The notes: generated by a model not told the origin, from the letters alone. 64,000 nt of DNA from Humitalea rosea (GCF_003253705.1 NZ_QKYU01000001.1:372001-436000), one strand, 5' to 3'. Positions 26,444 to 35,259 are shown, counted from the first letter of the stretch. Made by a program: numbers and translations.

Positions 26444-28046
26444 GGGCCAGGCCGCGGCCCTTGGCTGGCTGCTGCTGATCGGCGCATTGCCGCTGGCGCG
26501 GCTGCTGGCCGAGCTGTTTCGTGGCGCCGGGCTGCCGGACGACCCCGCCATCTGGCGCGCCGCCGGCCGCAGCCTGGCGCTGGCGGCGGGAACCACGGCG
26601 GTGGCGCTCGCCCTCGGCGTGACCCTGGCGGCGGTGCTGCTGCTGCGCCGCATCCCCGGGCGGCGGGTGCTGCTGTTCGGCGCCATCCTGCCGCTGCTGG
26701 TGCCACCGCAGGTGATGGCGCTGGCCGTCAGCCAGGCGGCCGGGCCGGCCTCGCCGCTGCTGCTGGCGCTCGGCCTCGCGCCGCCGCTGGGGGCTGCGAA
26801 CCTCGCCTATACGCCGGCGGCGATGATGCTGGTGCTGGGGGTGCAATCCGCCCCGCTGGTGCTGCTGGCGATCGCTGCCCTCTGCCGCCGCCTGCCGGAT
26901 GAGGCGATGATGGCGGCTCGCTCGCTCGGCTGCACGCCGGGGGCGGCGCTGCGGCGCGTGGCCTGGCCGCTGCTGCTGCCGGGGGTGCTGGCGGGCGCGG
27001 GGCTCGCCTGGATCGCGGCCCTGGGCAATTTCGGCGTCGCGGCCAGCCTCGGCATCCCCGCGCGCTGGCCGGTGCTGACGGTGCTGCTGTGGCAGCGGCT
27101 GGGCACGGGGGGGCCGCAGGCGCTGTCGCAGGCGGCGTCCCTGGCCGTGGTGCTGGCCGGGCTGGCGCTGCCGGGGCTGGCCGCGCAGGTGTTCGCCGCC
27201 CGTAGGCGCCCGCTGCCGGAGGGCCGGCCCTTCGCCCCCCTGCCGCTGCGCGGCGGCGGCGGCGTGGCGCTGGTGGTCGCGGCCTATCTGCTGCTGGTGC
27301 TGGGCCTGCCGCTGCTGGCGCTGGCGGCGACGGCGCTGGTCCCGGCGCTCGGCATGGCGCTGGGGCTGGAGACGCTGACCGCGCGGCACTTCGCCGCAGC
27401 CTTGGCGCCGGGCGCGCAGACGGCCCGCGCGGTGGCGGTATCGCTGGGGCTCTCGGCGGGGGCCGCCTGCGTGCTGGCGCTGGCCGCGCTGCCCGTCGCG
27501 CTGGCGCTGCGGGCGCGGCCGGTGCGGATCGCCGCGGCCATCGCCGATCTGCCGCAGGCGCTGCCCGGGGCGGTGACGGCGGTCGCGGCGATCCTGGTGG
27601 TGCTGCCCTGGGGCGGGGCGCTCTATGGCTCCACCTGGCTGATCGGCCTCGCCTACCTCACCCGGTTCCAGGCGCTGGCGCTGCGGCCGGTGGCGGCGGC
27701 GGCGGCGCGGCTGGACCCGCGGCTGGATTTTGCCGCGCGGGGGATGGCGGCGGGGCTGTACTGGCGGGCGCGGGCGGTCTGGCTGCCGCCGCTGGCCCCC
27801 GCGCTTGCGGCGGGCGGGCTGGTCGTGACCTTGCTCGCGGTGAATGAGGTGACCGTCTCGGCATTATTGGTCGGCCCCGGGGCGGTCACCCTCGGGACGC
27901 TGGTGTTCAACCTGCAGGATGCGGGGCAGGCGCCGCTGGCGGCGGCGACCTCGCTGCTGGCGCTCGGGCTGGTCGCGGCGCTGATGGCGGCCGCGACCCT
28001 GGCCGGGCGGGGATTGCCGGCCGGCACGCTGCCCTGGCGGCCCTAA
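26430..28046 (+). CDS. fused double-domain ABC permease (FbpB/ThiP-like)
   Basis: Inner-membrane permease of about 538 residues with two tandem MetI-type domains, as in FbpB, ThiP and AfuB. The first EAA loop reads DEAMMAARSLGCTPGAALRR near residue 160; in the second half the loop position is ARLDPRLDFAARGMAAG, which is degenerate. The reading frame has no ATG early on; TTG 26430 inside the receptor 3' end gives a hydrophobic start and is my choice. It needs an ATPase, and none follows: the next gene is convergent and abuts the stop codon. Confidence 0.85.
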   Translation: MSASKGQAAALGWLLLIGALPLARLLAELFRGAGLPDDPAIWRAAGRSLALAAGTTAVALALGVTLAAVLLLRRIPGRRVLLFGAILPLLVPPQVMALAVSQAAGPASPLLLALGLAPPLGAANLAYTPAAMMLVLGVQSAPLVLLAIAALCRRLPDEAMMAARSLGCTPGAALRRVAWPLLLPGVLAGAGLAWIAALGNFGVAASLGIPARWPVLTVLLWQRLGTGGPQALSQAASLAVVLAGLALPGLAAQVFAARRRPLPEGRPFAPLPLRGGGGVALVVAAYLLLVLGLPLLALAATALVPALGMALGLETLTARHFAAALAPGAQTARAVAVSLGLSAGAACVLALAALPVALALRARPVRIAAAIADLPQALPGAVTAVAAILVVLPWGGALYGSTWLIGLAYLTRFQALALRPVAAAAARLDPRLDFAARGMAAGLYWRARAVWLPPLAPALAAGGLVVTLLAVNEVTVSALLVGPGAVTLGTLVFNLQDAGQAPLAAATSLLALGLVAALMAAATLAGRGLPAGTLPWRP

Positions 28047-28877
28047 TCAGGTCACCAGCGTATAGATCATCCGCGTCGCCGTGATCGCGAGGAAGATCGC
28101 GAAGGCCCGCTTCAGCGCCAGCGGCGGGATGGTATGGGCCAGATGCACGCCCCAGGGCGTCGCCAGCATCGAGCTCGGCACGATCAGCGCGAAGCCGATC
28201 AGGTTCACATAGCCGAAGCTGAACGGCGGCAGCAGCGGATTGCCGAGCCCGGCATAGATCAGCCCGATGCTCGCCGGGATCGAGATGATGATCCCGAAGA
28301 CCGAGGCGGTGGCCACGGCCGCACGGATCGGCGCGCCGAACATCGACAGGATCGGCACGCCAACGGTGCCGCCGCCGATGCCCATCATCGCGCTGACCGT
28401 GCCGATCAACCCGCCGATGAGCGAGCGCAGCGGCTCGGCCGGGAAGCGGTCCCGCAGCCGGAAGTCCACGCCGGAAAAGCCCATGTTCGCCGCGACCAGC
28501 AGCGAGACCACGGCGAAGACCGCCGTCAGCACCGGCCCGCGCACGAAGATCGCGGCCAGCGTGCCGACCGCGACGCCGACCAGGATGCTCGGCCAGAGCT
28601 GGCGCAGCAGGACCACATCCATCGTCCCCTTGGCCCGGTGCTTGCGCGCCGACTGGATCGATGTCGGGATGATGGTGGCAAGCGAGGTGCCGACCGCGAG
28701 CTTCATCTGGATCGCTTCCGGCACGCTGAACAGCGGGAAGACGAGAAACAGCACCGGCACGATGACAATGCCGCCGCCAACGCCGAGGAGACCCGCCAGC
28801 GTGCCGGACAGCAGGCCCGTCAGCGCCATGGCCGCCGCGAGACCGGCAAGCCAAACCGGGTCGTTCATATGCTCCAT
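28047..28877 (-). CDS. TSUP-family permease (TauE/SafE)
   Basis: Inner-membrane protein of 276 residues of the sulfite exporter TauE/SafE family with about eight membrane segments in two halves. Each half begins with the family glycine motif: GLLGVGGGIVIVP near residue 30 and AMMGIGGGTVGVP near residue 165. These proteins move sulfite, sulfoacetate or other organosulfur anions. ATG 28877 is used, with 28868 as an alternative. It is convergent to, and directly abuts, the ABC permease. Confidence 0.92.
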   Translation of the reverse strand: MEHMNDPVWLAGLAAAMALTGLLSGTLAGLLGVGGGIVIVPVLFLVFPLFSVPEAIQMKLAVGTSLATIIPTSIQSARKHRAKGTMDVVLLRQLWPSILVGVAVGTLAAIFVRGPVLTAVFAVVSLLVAANMGFSGVDFRLRDRFPAEPLRSLIGGLIGTVSAMMGIGGGTVGVPILSMFGAPIRAAVATASVFGIIISIPASIGLIYAGLGNPLLPPFSFGYVNLIGFALIVPSSMLATPWGVHLAHTIPPLALKRAFAIFLAITATRMIYTLVT

Positions 28878-28894
28878 AAATCGGGGGTCCCTGT

Positions 28895-28938
28895 ATCTGG
28901 AGAAGGGGGATCTGGAGAAGGGGGGTCTGGAGGAGGAG
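28895..28938. repeat. 15-bp tandem repeat upstream of a TauE gene
   Basis: Two near-perfect copies of ATCTGGAGAAGGGGG and a third partial copy begin 17 nt upstream of the minus-strand TauE start codon, within its untranslated leader. Confidence 0.8.
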
Positions 28939-29002
28939 ACGCGGCACGGGTTTCGCTAGCCCGTGCCAGGAGGTGCCGCTGCCCGAAGGCCAGCCGGCGG
29001 CC

Positions 29003-29062
29003 AGCCAGCACGACGTGCCGTAGCCAGCACAACGTGCCGTAGCCAGCACAACATGCCGTAGC
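29003..29062. repeat. 19-bp tandem repeat, 3 copies
   Basis: Units AGCCAGCACRACRTGCCGT at 29003-29021, 29022-29040 and 29041-29059 follow each other without spacers, with AGC repeated after them. They lie in the gap between two divergent TauE-type genes. The last two copies differ by one base. Confidence 0.9.
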
Positions 29063-29173
29063 AAGAACCCCGCCTACACGCGCCCCCGCCCGGCGTCACC
29101 CGAGGCAGACGCGCGGGCGCCATGCGCGGCCCGCCCCATGGACAGGGCGCATCATGAGGATAAGACCGCCACC

Positions 29174-29932
29174 GTGCTGATCACCGACCCCCTGTTCTAT
29201 CTGCTCGCCATCCCCGCCTTCCTGCTGACCGGGATCAGCAAGGGCGGGTTCGCCTCGGGCGGCGGCAACCTCACCGTGCCGCTGCTCTCGCTCGTGGTGC
29301 CCGCGCCGCAGGCGGCCGGCATCGCGCTGCCCATGCTCTGTGCGATGGACCTGTCCGGGCTGCGCGCGCTCTGGGGCAAATGGAGCGCACGGGAGATGCG
29401 GGCCTTGATGCCCGGAGCACTTCTCGGCATCGCGCTCGGCGGCTTTGCCTTCGGGGTGATGCCGGAGCGCGCGGTGAAAGGCGTGATCGGGGGGATAAGC
29501 CTGATCTTCCTGGCCCGGACGCTGTGGCAGAAGACCCGGCGGACGCCGCCGCCCAAGGCCGAGCCCTCCAATCTGCGGGGCGGGTTCTGGGGGCTGTGCT
29601 CGGGCTTCACCAGCACCATCGCCCATGCCGGCGGGCCGCCGGTCGCGGTCTACCTCTACCCGCTGGGGCTGGAGCGGCAGCAACTGGCGGCCACCACCGT
29701 CGTCTTCTTCGGCCTGGTCAATTACGTGAAGCTGATCCCCTATTGGTTTCTGGGGGAGCTGAACGCCGAAAACCTGCTGACGGCGCTGGTGCTGCTGCCG
29801 CTGGCGCCGATCGGGGTGAACCTCGGCATCTGGCTGGCGACGCGGGTGAATGAGAAACTCTACTACCGCCTGCTCTACGCCTTGCTGCTGATCACTGGGG
29901 TCAAGCTCACATGGGATGCGATAATCGGATGA
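29174..29932 (+). CDS. second TSUP-family permease (TauE/SafE)
   Basis: Inner-membrane protein of about 252 residues, distantly related to the divergent TauE-type protein. It carries LTGISKGGFASGGGNLTVPLL near the start and SGFTSTIAHAGGPPVAVYLYP in the second half, the two family motifs. I prefer GTG 29174, which gives the common MLxTDPLFYLLAIPAFLLTG start with GAGGA 13 nt upstream; ATG 29138 would add 12 residues. It precedes a racemase by 7 nt, so the two are probably co-transcribed. Confidence 0.85.
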   Translation: MLITDPLFYLLAIPAFLLTGISKGGFASGGGNLTVPLLSLVVPAPQAAGIALPMLCAMDLSGLRALWGKWSAREMRALMPGALLGIALGGFAFGVMPERAVKGVIGGISLIFLARTLWQKTRRTPPPKAEPSNLRGGFWGLCSGFTSTIAHAGGPPVAVYLYPLGLERQQLAATTVVFFGLVNYVKLIPYWFLGELNAENLLTALVLLPLAPIGVNLGIWLATRVNEKLYYRLLYALLLITGVKLTWDAIIG

Positions 29933-29939
29933 TCATCAG

Positions 29940-30644
29940 ATGATTCTGGGCGTGCTCGGCGGCATGGGGCCGCTGGCCGGGGCGCAGTTCTGCGCGCGGC
30001 TGACCCTGCTGACCCCCGCGGCGCGGGACCAGGATCATATCCCCTTCCTGCTCTGGTCCGACCCGAGCGTGCCGGACCGGACGGCGGCGCGACTGGGCAC
30101 GGGGCCCGACCCCCTGCCCGCGCTGCTGCGCGGGCTGCGCGGGCTGGAGGCCGCGGGCGCGCGGGCCATCGTCATCCCCTGCAACACCGCCCATGGCTGG
30201 TTCGATGCGATGCAGGCCGCCTGCCCGCTGCCGATCCTGCATATCGTGGATGCGGCCGCGGTGGACCTCGCGCGGCAGGGCGTGCGCCCCGGCCGCATCG
30301 GGCTGCTGGCGACCGAGGGCACGCTGGCGATGCGCCTCTACCAGGAGCGGCTGCAAGCGGCGGGGTGGGAGGTGCTGGTCCCGCCACCGGGGGTCATGAC
30401 CGGCTGCGTCACCCCGGCGATCGAGGCGGTGAAGGCCGGCCGGCCCGAGGCTTCGACGGCGCGCCTGGCCGAGGCCGCGGCGGGGCTGGTTGCGGCGGGG
30501 GCGACGGCTGTGGTGCTGGGCTGCACCGAGATCCCGCTCGGCCTGCCCGAAGGGGCGGCGCGGGCAGCGGTGGGGGTGCCGGTGGTGGATACCATCGATG
30601 CGCTGGCGCGGGCCGCGATCGGCTGGGCGCGCCCCGCAGTCTAG
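29940..30644 (+). CDS. aspartate/glutamate racemase family protein
   Basis: Cofactor-independent racemase of 234 residues. The start reads ILGVLGGMGPLAG; the two catalytic cysteines are in IPCNTAHGW near residue 81 and VLGCTEIPL near residue 200. Family members racemise aspartate, glutamate or hydantoins. The stop codon TAG lies inside a palindromic repeat. Given two HyuAB sets in the window, hydantoin or amino-acid racemisation is a reasonable but unproven role. Confidence 0.9.
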   Translation: MILGVLGGMGPLAGAQFCARLTLLTPAARDQDHIPFLLWSDPSVPDRTAARLGTGPDPLPALLRGLRGLEAAGARAIVIPCNTAHGWFDAMQAACPLPILHIVDAAAVDLARQGVRPGRIGLLATEGTLAMRLYQERLQAAGWEVLVPPPGVMTGCVTPAIEAVKAGRPEASTARLAEAAAGLVAAGATAVVLGCTEIPLGLPEGAARAAVGVPVVDTIDALARAAIGWARPAV

Positions 30645-30681
30645 ACTGCGCAGTCTAGACCCCGCAGTCTAGACTGCGGGG
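30632..30681. repeat. triplicated palindrome spanning the racemase stop
   Basis: GCAGTCTAGACTGC-type palindromes occur at 30632-30650 and 30660-30681 with a half copy between. The second is a perfect 22-base palindrome with CCCC/GGGG flanks. CTAG is otherwise scarce in this GC-rich window. The racemase TAG stop (30642-30644) forms part of the first copy. The element lies between convergent genes and could act as a bidirectional terminator hairpin, although only a short T-stretch follows. Confidence 0.8.
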
Positions 30682-30687
30682 CGGGTC

Positions 30688-30927
30688 TTAATCGCAGGCG
30701 CAGCCGTCAGTGGGGCCGATATCCTCGCGGATGACGTGATGGTCGATCCATTCGCTGACCAGCCGCCGCGCCTCGGTCACCGAGGCTTCGGGATGATGGA
30801 CGCGATACAGCGTCGTGCAGGCCCGGAAGGACGAGAAATCATCGTTGCCCACCTCCCGCAGCTCGCGGTAGGCAGTGACCACGGCGCGCTCGCAGCGACG
30901 GGAAATGTGACTGAAGTCGTGACCCAT
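30688..30927 (-). CDS. small conserved-looking protein, 79 residues
   Basis: Small soluble protein of unknown function. GGAGGA 4-5 nt upstream of ATG 30927 fixes the start. The sequence is acidic and helical, with HISRRCERAVVTAYRELREV, a central FRACTTLYRVHHPE segment and a C-terminus ending GCACD. The His/Cys content suggests metal binding, but this is speculation. It is convergent with the racemase. Confidence 0.75.
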   Translation of the reverse strand: MGHDFSHISRRCERAVVTAYRELREVGNDDFSSFRACTTLYRVHHPEASVTEARRLVSEWIDHHVIREDIGPTDGCACD

Positions 30928-30943
30928 GGGGTCCTCCGTGAGA

Positions 30944-30973
30944 GTTGCGAGCAGGATGCGAATCCCTCGCAAC
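30944..30973. promoter_or_regulatory. 8-bp inverted repeat upstream of the small protein
   Basis: GTTGCGAG (30944-30951) and CTCGCAAC (30966-30973) form a perfect inverted repeat around 14 bases, starting 17 nt upstream of the minus-strand start codon. It may be an operator or a 5' leader hairpin. Confidence 0.4.
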
Positions 30974-31150
30974 AACCAAGGTCAACCTAACCCGCTGCTT
31001 CGCCCTGTTCAAGGGCGGAGGTGACACGATGCCGCAATGCAGCAGCGTGATGCCGATTTGCCGCGGCGGACGGGCCATCTTGCTAACGCCGGCGTAACAG
31101 AGGGAGGATGCGCCCCAGGCCCGCTGAAGATGGGTCGAGGAGACAACCCC

Positions 31151-32125
31151 ATGAACCGTCGAAGCCTCCTGAAAGCCACGGCCGCCACGCCGCTGCTGTT
31201 GGCCGCCCCCACCGTGGCGCGGGCCCAGGATTTCACCCAGACCATCCGCATCATCGTGCCGAACGCCCCGGGCGGCACCAGCGACATCCTGGCGCGGCTG
31301 ATCGCGACGCCGCTTGGCCGCGCCCTTGGCCAGTCGGTGGTGATCGAGAACCGCGCCGGCGCGGGCGGCAACATCGGCGCCGATTACGTCGCCAAGAGCC
31401 GGCCGGATGGGCACACCATGCTGCTGCTCGACATTTCGGTGCTGGCGACCGACCCGTTCCTGTTCCCCACCCTGCCCTTCAACATCGAGCGCGACCTCGC
31501 CCCGGTGCAGATGGTGATCTACGCACCCTATATCCTGGCGGTGAACAATGCCCTGCCGGTGCAGAACGCGGCGGAACTCGCCGCCTATGCCAAGCAGGTC
31601 CCGGGCGGGCTGAACGCGGCCAATTCCGGCACCGGCACGCTGAGCCACCTCGTCACCTTGTCGCTGGCCAGCGCCTGGGGCGCGGAGATGACCGCGGTGC
31701 CCTATCGCGGCGGCGCGCCCTCGTTGATGGCCCTCGTGTCGAACGAGGCGAATCTGACGGTCGCCGGTGCCACCCAGTCCCAGGCCTTCGTGGTGAATGG
31801 GCAGATGCGCGGCATCGCCGTCACCGGCCCGCATCGCCTGGCCGCCGTGCCCGATCTGCCGACCTTCCGCGAACTCGGCTGGCCGGAGCCGGATTCGGGC
31901 ACCTGGCAGGGGCTGTTGGTGCAGGGCGCGACCCCGCCCGCGGTCATCGCGCGGCTGGAGCGGGAGATCCGCACGGTGCTGAACGAGCCGGCGATCAAGG
32001 CGCGCATCACCGAGCTTGGCGGCGAGGTCCAGGCCGATGGCGCCGAGTCCTTCCGCACCCGGCTCGTGGCGCAGACCGAATCCTATGGCCGCATCATCCG
32101 CGCCAACAACATCCGGATCGAGTGA
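31151..32125 (+). CDS. Bug-family tripartite tricarboxylate receptor
   Basis: Periplasmic receptor of 324 residues. NRRSLLKATAATPLLL with ARAQ gives a Tat-like signal; GAGGAG lies 8 nt upstream of the ATG. Family motifs are IRIIVPNAPGGTSDILARLI, VIENRAGAGGNIGADYVAKS and TAVPYRGGAPS. The stop overlaps the start of a D-2-hydroxyacid dehydrogenase, so receptor and enzyme are made together and its ligand is probably a hydroxy or oxo acid. No TctA or TctB gene is present in the window. Confidence 0.92.
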   Translation: MNRRSLLKATAATPLLLAAPTVARAQDFTQTIRIIVPNAPGGTSDILARLIATPLGRALGQSVVIENRAGAGGNIGADYVAKSRPDGHTMLLLDISVLATDPFLFPTLPFNIERDLAPVQMVIYAPYILAVNNALPVQNAAELAAYAKQVPGGLNAANSGTGTLSHLVTLSLASAWGAEMTAVPYRGGAPSLMALVSNEANLTVAGATQSQAFVVNGQMRGIAVTGPHRLAAVPDLPTFRELGWPEPDSGTWQGLLVQGATPPAVIARLEREIRTVLNEPAIKARITELGGEVQADGAESFRTRLVAQTESYGRIIRANNIRIE

Positions 32126-33096
32126 TGGTGGACCAGGGCCGCCCGGTGCGGGTGCATGTCGCGGCCAATCCGGCCTCGCAGCTCGCGTCCGAATTCACCG
32201 AGGCGCGCATCCGCGCCTCGGCCCCACCGGGGGTGGCGCTGAGCTTCGGCGCCTCGCCCGCGGATCTGGCCGAGGCGGAGGTGCTGCTGCTGACCGGCCA
32301 GATGCCGCTCGATGATCTGGATCGCCGGGCGCCGAAGCTGCGCTGGATCAGCTACACCAGCGCGGGCGTCGAATGGCTGCTGAAGCTGGCCCTGCCACCG
32401 CGGATCACCCTGACCAATGCCAGCGGCACCCATGCCCCCAAGGCGGCGGAATTCACGCTGACCGCGGTGCTGATGCTGAACACTCATCTGCCCTATCTGC
32501 TGACGCAGGCGCGCGCCCATCGCTGGGCGCCGCGCGCCGGCGGCACCGTCGCGGGCAAGACGGTGCTGATCCTGGGCATGGGGGCGCTGGGCGGTGCTGC
32601 GGCGACCGCGCTGGCGCGGCAAGGGATGCGGGTGATCGGCAACAGCCATTCCGGCCGGCCGCATTCCGCGGTCTCCGTGATGACGCTCGGCGACGGCTTC
32701 CGTGCCTTCCTGCCCGAGGCCGATTTCCTGGTCATCGCCCTGCCGCTCACACAGGAGACGGCGGGGCTGATCGGGCGGGCGGAGCTGGACCTGCTGCCGC
32801 CCCATGCCGGGGTGGTGAATATCGGCCGGGGCGAGATCCTGGATGCGGGGGCGCTGGCGGCCAAGCTCACCGAGGGCAGCCTGGCCGGGGCGGTGCTGGA
32901 TGCGCTGCCGCAGGAACCGCTGCCGCCGGACTCCCCCCTCTGGGACACGCCCAACCTCGTGATCACGCCCCATTGCGGGCTGTATGACCCGACCGCCTAT
33001 GGCCAGCGCTGCCTGGAGCAGTTCTTCGCCAACCTGCATCGCTTCCGCAACGGCGCGGCGCTGGAGCAGGTGGTGGAACCGGCCCGCGGTTATTGA
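32125..33096 (+). CDS. D-isomer 2-hydroxyacid dehydrogenase
   Basis: NAD(P)-dependent dehydrogenase of 323 residues. The Rossmann motif is ILGMGALGGAAATALARQG near residue 147. The catalytic Arg is in NIGRGEILD, the Glu in DALPQEPLP and the His in ITPHCGLY, in the usual order. The ATG overlaps the upstream Bug stop by one base (TGATG). It reduces a 2-oxoacid or oxidises a D-2-hydroxyacid; coupling to a Bug receptor points to a scavenged acid. Confidence 0.93.
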   Translation: MVDQGRPVRVHVAANPASQLASEFTEARIRASAPPGVALSFGASPADLAEAEVLLLTGQMPLDDLDRRAPKLRWISYTSAGVEWLLKLALPPRITLTNASGTHAPKAAEFTLTAVLMLNTHLPYLLTQARAHRWAPRAGGTVAGKTVLILGMGALGGAAATALARQGMRVIGNSHSGRPHSAVSVMTLGDGFRAFLPEADFLVIALPLTQETAGLIGRAELDLLPPHAGVVNIGRGEILDAGALAAKLTEGSLAGAVLDALPQEPLPPDSPLWDTPNLVITPHCGLYDPTAYGQRCLEQFFANLHRFRNGAALEQVVEPARGY

Positions 33097-33639
33097 TCAG
33101 ATGCGTTCGCTGGCCCTGATCGCGATCCGGCAGCCGACCTTGATCGCGGCCGAAAGCAGCTTGTAGCCCGGTGTCAGCTCGGCCTCATTGGCCAGGCCGA
33201 TGTCGCGGTGCTCCTGCTCCTCGGCACGGAATTTCTCGATATGGGCGCGCAGCGGCGCCTCATCCGGGCCGAGGCGGTCAAGCTGGGCGCCGTAATGGTC
33301 GTCGATCGATTCCTCGACCGCGACGGTGCAGGCCATGGCGGCGCGCTCGCCCATCATCGCCGTCACCGCGCCGAGGGCGAAGCCCGCGACATGCCAGAAC
33401 GGCAGCAGCACGGTCGGCCGCACCCGGCGTTCGGCGATCAGCCGGCTGAAGGTGTCCAGATGCTCCTGCTCCTGCGCCTGCATGTGGCGCAGAATGGGGC
33501 CGTGGCGGCCGTCCTTCAGCACCGAAAGCTGGCCGGCATAGATGCGCTGGGCGCCGTATTCGCCGGCATGGTCCACGCGGATGGTGCGGGCGACCTCCTC
33601 GGCGGGGGTGGGCAGCGGGCTCGGGCTGGTCTCGGTCAT
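33097..33639 (-). CDS. coq7: demethoxyubiquinone hydroxylase
   Basis: Coq7-type di-iron monooxygenase of 180 residues, which catalyses the penultimate hydroxylation in ubiquinone synthesis at the inner membrane. The two EXXH helices are EQEHLDTF near residue 57 and EEQEHRDIG near residue 142, with further ligands in DHAGEYGAQRIY and VEESIDDHYGAQL. Its ATG overlaps the dsbB stop, so the two form an operon, both linked to quinone chemistry. Confidence 0.95.
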   Translation of the reverse strand: MTETSPSPLPTPAEEVARTIRVDHAGEYGAQRIYAGQLSVLKDGRHGPILRHMQAQEQEHLDTFSRLIAERRVRPTVLLPFWHVAGFALGAVTAMMGERAAMACTVAVEESIDDHYGAQLDRLGPDEAPLRAHIEKFRAEEQEHRDIGLANEAELTPGYKLLSAAIKVGCRIAIRASERI

Positions 33640-34118
33640 GCGGGCCTCCGTCGCAGGCAGATGAGGGTGAAGCCGCCCAGTGCCAAGGCGTAGATCAGGT
33701 TCATCGCGGCGAAGGACAGCGGCAGGTACGGAATCGGGTAGGCCGCCGCATCGCAGGGCTTGTCCGGCCGCACCGCCATGCTGGCGAGCAAATCATCGAT
33801 CGTGCCGCCACCGGTCGAGACCGGTGCTGTGCAGGAGGCGAGCGGCGAGGGCCACCAGCCCTGTTCCACCCCCACATGCAGCGCCGCGATCGCGCCCGAG
33901 GCCAGCACCGCGATTCCCGCCAGCGCCAGCAGCCCGCGCCGCCCCCGCGGCCAGGCGGCGGCGAGCAGCGCCAGGACCATCGCCACCCAATAGGGCCAGC
34001 GCTGCCACAGGCAGAGGGTGCAGGGCGCGAAGCCCAGCACGCGCTCGGACACCATGGCCATGACCGGGGCCAGGGCCGCGAGCACGGCGAGGAGAAGCGG
34101 GATCGGAAGCGGTATCAT
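33636..34118 (-). CDS. dsbB: disulfide bond formation protein B
   Basis: Inner-membrane protein of 160 residues with four membrane segments that re-oxidises DsbA using ubiquinone. The first redox pair is CTLC in FAPCTLCLWQRWPYW; the second cysteine pair is in ASCTAP and KPCDA. ATG 34118 with AGGG 9 nt upstream is preferred over longer starts. It overlaps coq7 by ATGA. Confidence 0.92.
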   Translation of the reverse strand: MIPLPIPLLLAVLAALAPVMAMVSERVLGFAPCTLCLWQRWPYWVAMVLALLAAAWPRGRRGLLALAGIAVLASGAIAALHVGVEQGWWPSPLASCTAPVSTGGGTIDDLLASMAVRPDKPCDAAAYPIPYLPLSFAAMNLIYALALGGFTLICLRRRPA

Positions 34119-34219
34119 GGCAGACACCCTATCCTGCCGCGACGCGGCGGCGGCAAGCCGGCTGGACCATCCACCGGGCCGCATTTAGCCTGCCGCGAAA
34201 CACGGAGGTATCACGTCCC

Positions 34220-34843
34220 ATGCTGACCATCCTCGGCCGCAAGACCAGCAGCAATGTCATGAAGCTGCTGTGGCTCTGCGAGGAACTCGGCATCGCCTAT
34301 GAGCGCGAGGATATCGGCGGCCCCTTCGGCGGCAATACGGAGCCCGCGTATCTGGCCCGAAACCCCAATGGGCTGGTGCCGACCATCGTCGAGGCGGATG
34401 GGTTCACGCTCTACGAGAGCAATGCGATCCTGCGCTACCTCGCCGCGACCCATGGCGGGGAGCGGCTCTACCCCGCCGATCCGCGCCGCCGGGCCAAGGT
34501 GGAGCAGTGGCTGGACTGGCAACTCGGCATGAACAACCGGCCGATGACGGTGATGTTCATCACCCTGATCCGCGTGGCCGAGGCCGAGCGCAACATGGCC
34601 GCCGTCGCCCGCGCGCGGGATGAGGCGGAGGCGCTGTGGCGCATCGTCGAGGCGGAGCTGGAAGGCCGGCCCTATCTCTGCGGCGAGGCGCTGACGCTCG
34701 CCGATATCGCGCTCGGCATCTACGTGCATCGCTGGTTCGTGCTGCCGATCGCGCGGCCGGAGCTGCCGCAGCTCGCGGCCTGGTACGCCCGGCTGAAGAC
34801 CCATAAGGGCTATGCCGACAACTGCCTGGCGCCGCTGGTATGA
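34220..34843 (+). CDS. glutathione S-transferase family protein
   Basis: Cytoplasmic GST of 207 residues. The thioredoxin-like N-terminal domain begins LTILGRKTSSNVMKLLWLCEELG with a Ser-rich active-site loop, and the glutathione-binding LVPTIVEADG and YESNAILRYLA are present. The C-terminal helical domain holds LCGEALTLADIALGIYVHRW. Its stop overlaps the start of a cupin gene. Substrate unknown. Confidence 0.92.
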   Translation: MLTILGRKTSSNVMKLLWLCEELGIAYEREDIGGPFGGNTEPAYLARNPNGLVPTIVEADGFTLYESNAILRYLAATHGGERLYPADPRRRAKVEQWLDWQLGMNNRPMTVMFITLIRVAEAERNMAAVARARDEAEALWRIVEAELEGRPYLCGEALTLADIALGIYVHRWFVLPIARPELPQLAAWYARLKTHKGYADNCLAPLV

Positions 34844-35259
34844 GCGGGACCCCCACAATCGGGACCCCCGCAATCGGGACCCCCGCAATCGGGACCACCG
34901 TCAGCCGCGCCGAGGGCGCCGTCTATGACGAGGGGCTGCGCGCCTTCTTCGCCTATCGCGACCTCGGCGTGCGGGCGGCGACGGGCGGGGCCTTCGCCGC
35001 CCATGTCATCCGCGCCATCCCCGGCCGCCATGCGGTGCCGCAGTGGCACACGCATGATCTCGGCTTCCAGTTCGTCTTTGTGCTGCGCGGCTGGGTGCGG
35101 TTCGAATACGAGGATATCGGCGAGGTCACCTTCAACCCCGGCGACACGGTGTTGCAGCCGCCCATGGTGAAGCATCGGGAACTCGCGCATTCGGAGGATC
35201 TGGAACTGCTGGAGATCGTCAGCCCCGGGCTGTTCGAAACGGCGATGGCCAGCGGCTGA
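34840..35259 (+). CDS. cupin-domain protein
   Basis: Small cytoplasmic cupin of 139 residues with the metal-binding motif WHTHDLGFQFVFVLRGW and the second motif PGDTVLQPPMVKHRE. It overlaps the GST gene by ATGA. The N-terminal 20 residues are a tandem pentapeptide (GTPAI type) encoded by a 15-bp repeat; the fold starts after it. May bind metal and a small carboxylate, or act as a non-catalytic sensor. Confidence 0.85.
   Translation: MSGTPTIGTPAIGTPAIGTTVSRAEGAVYDEGLRAFFAYRDLGVRAATGGAFAAHVIRAIPGRHAVPQWHTHDLGFQFVFVLRGWVRFEYEDIGEVTFNPGDTVLQPPMVKHRELAHSEDLELLEIVSPGLFETAMASG
34846..34896 (+). repeat. 15-bp tandem repeat, 3.4 copies, at CDS 5' end
   Basis: Units GGGACCCCCRCAATC at 34846-34860, 34861-34875 and 34876-34890 plus a six-base partial copy begin two codons after the cupin start and encode GTPxI repeats. 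Confidence 0.9.

Noticed and set aside
29003-29062. CRISPR-like array
   Set aside because: The three 19-bp copies are directly adjacent with no spacers and no cas genes nearby.
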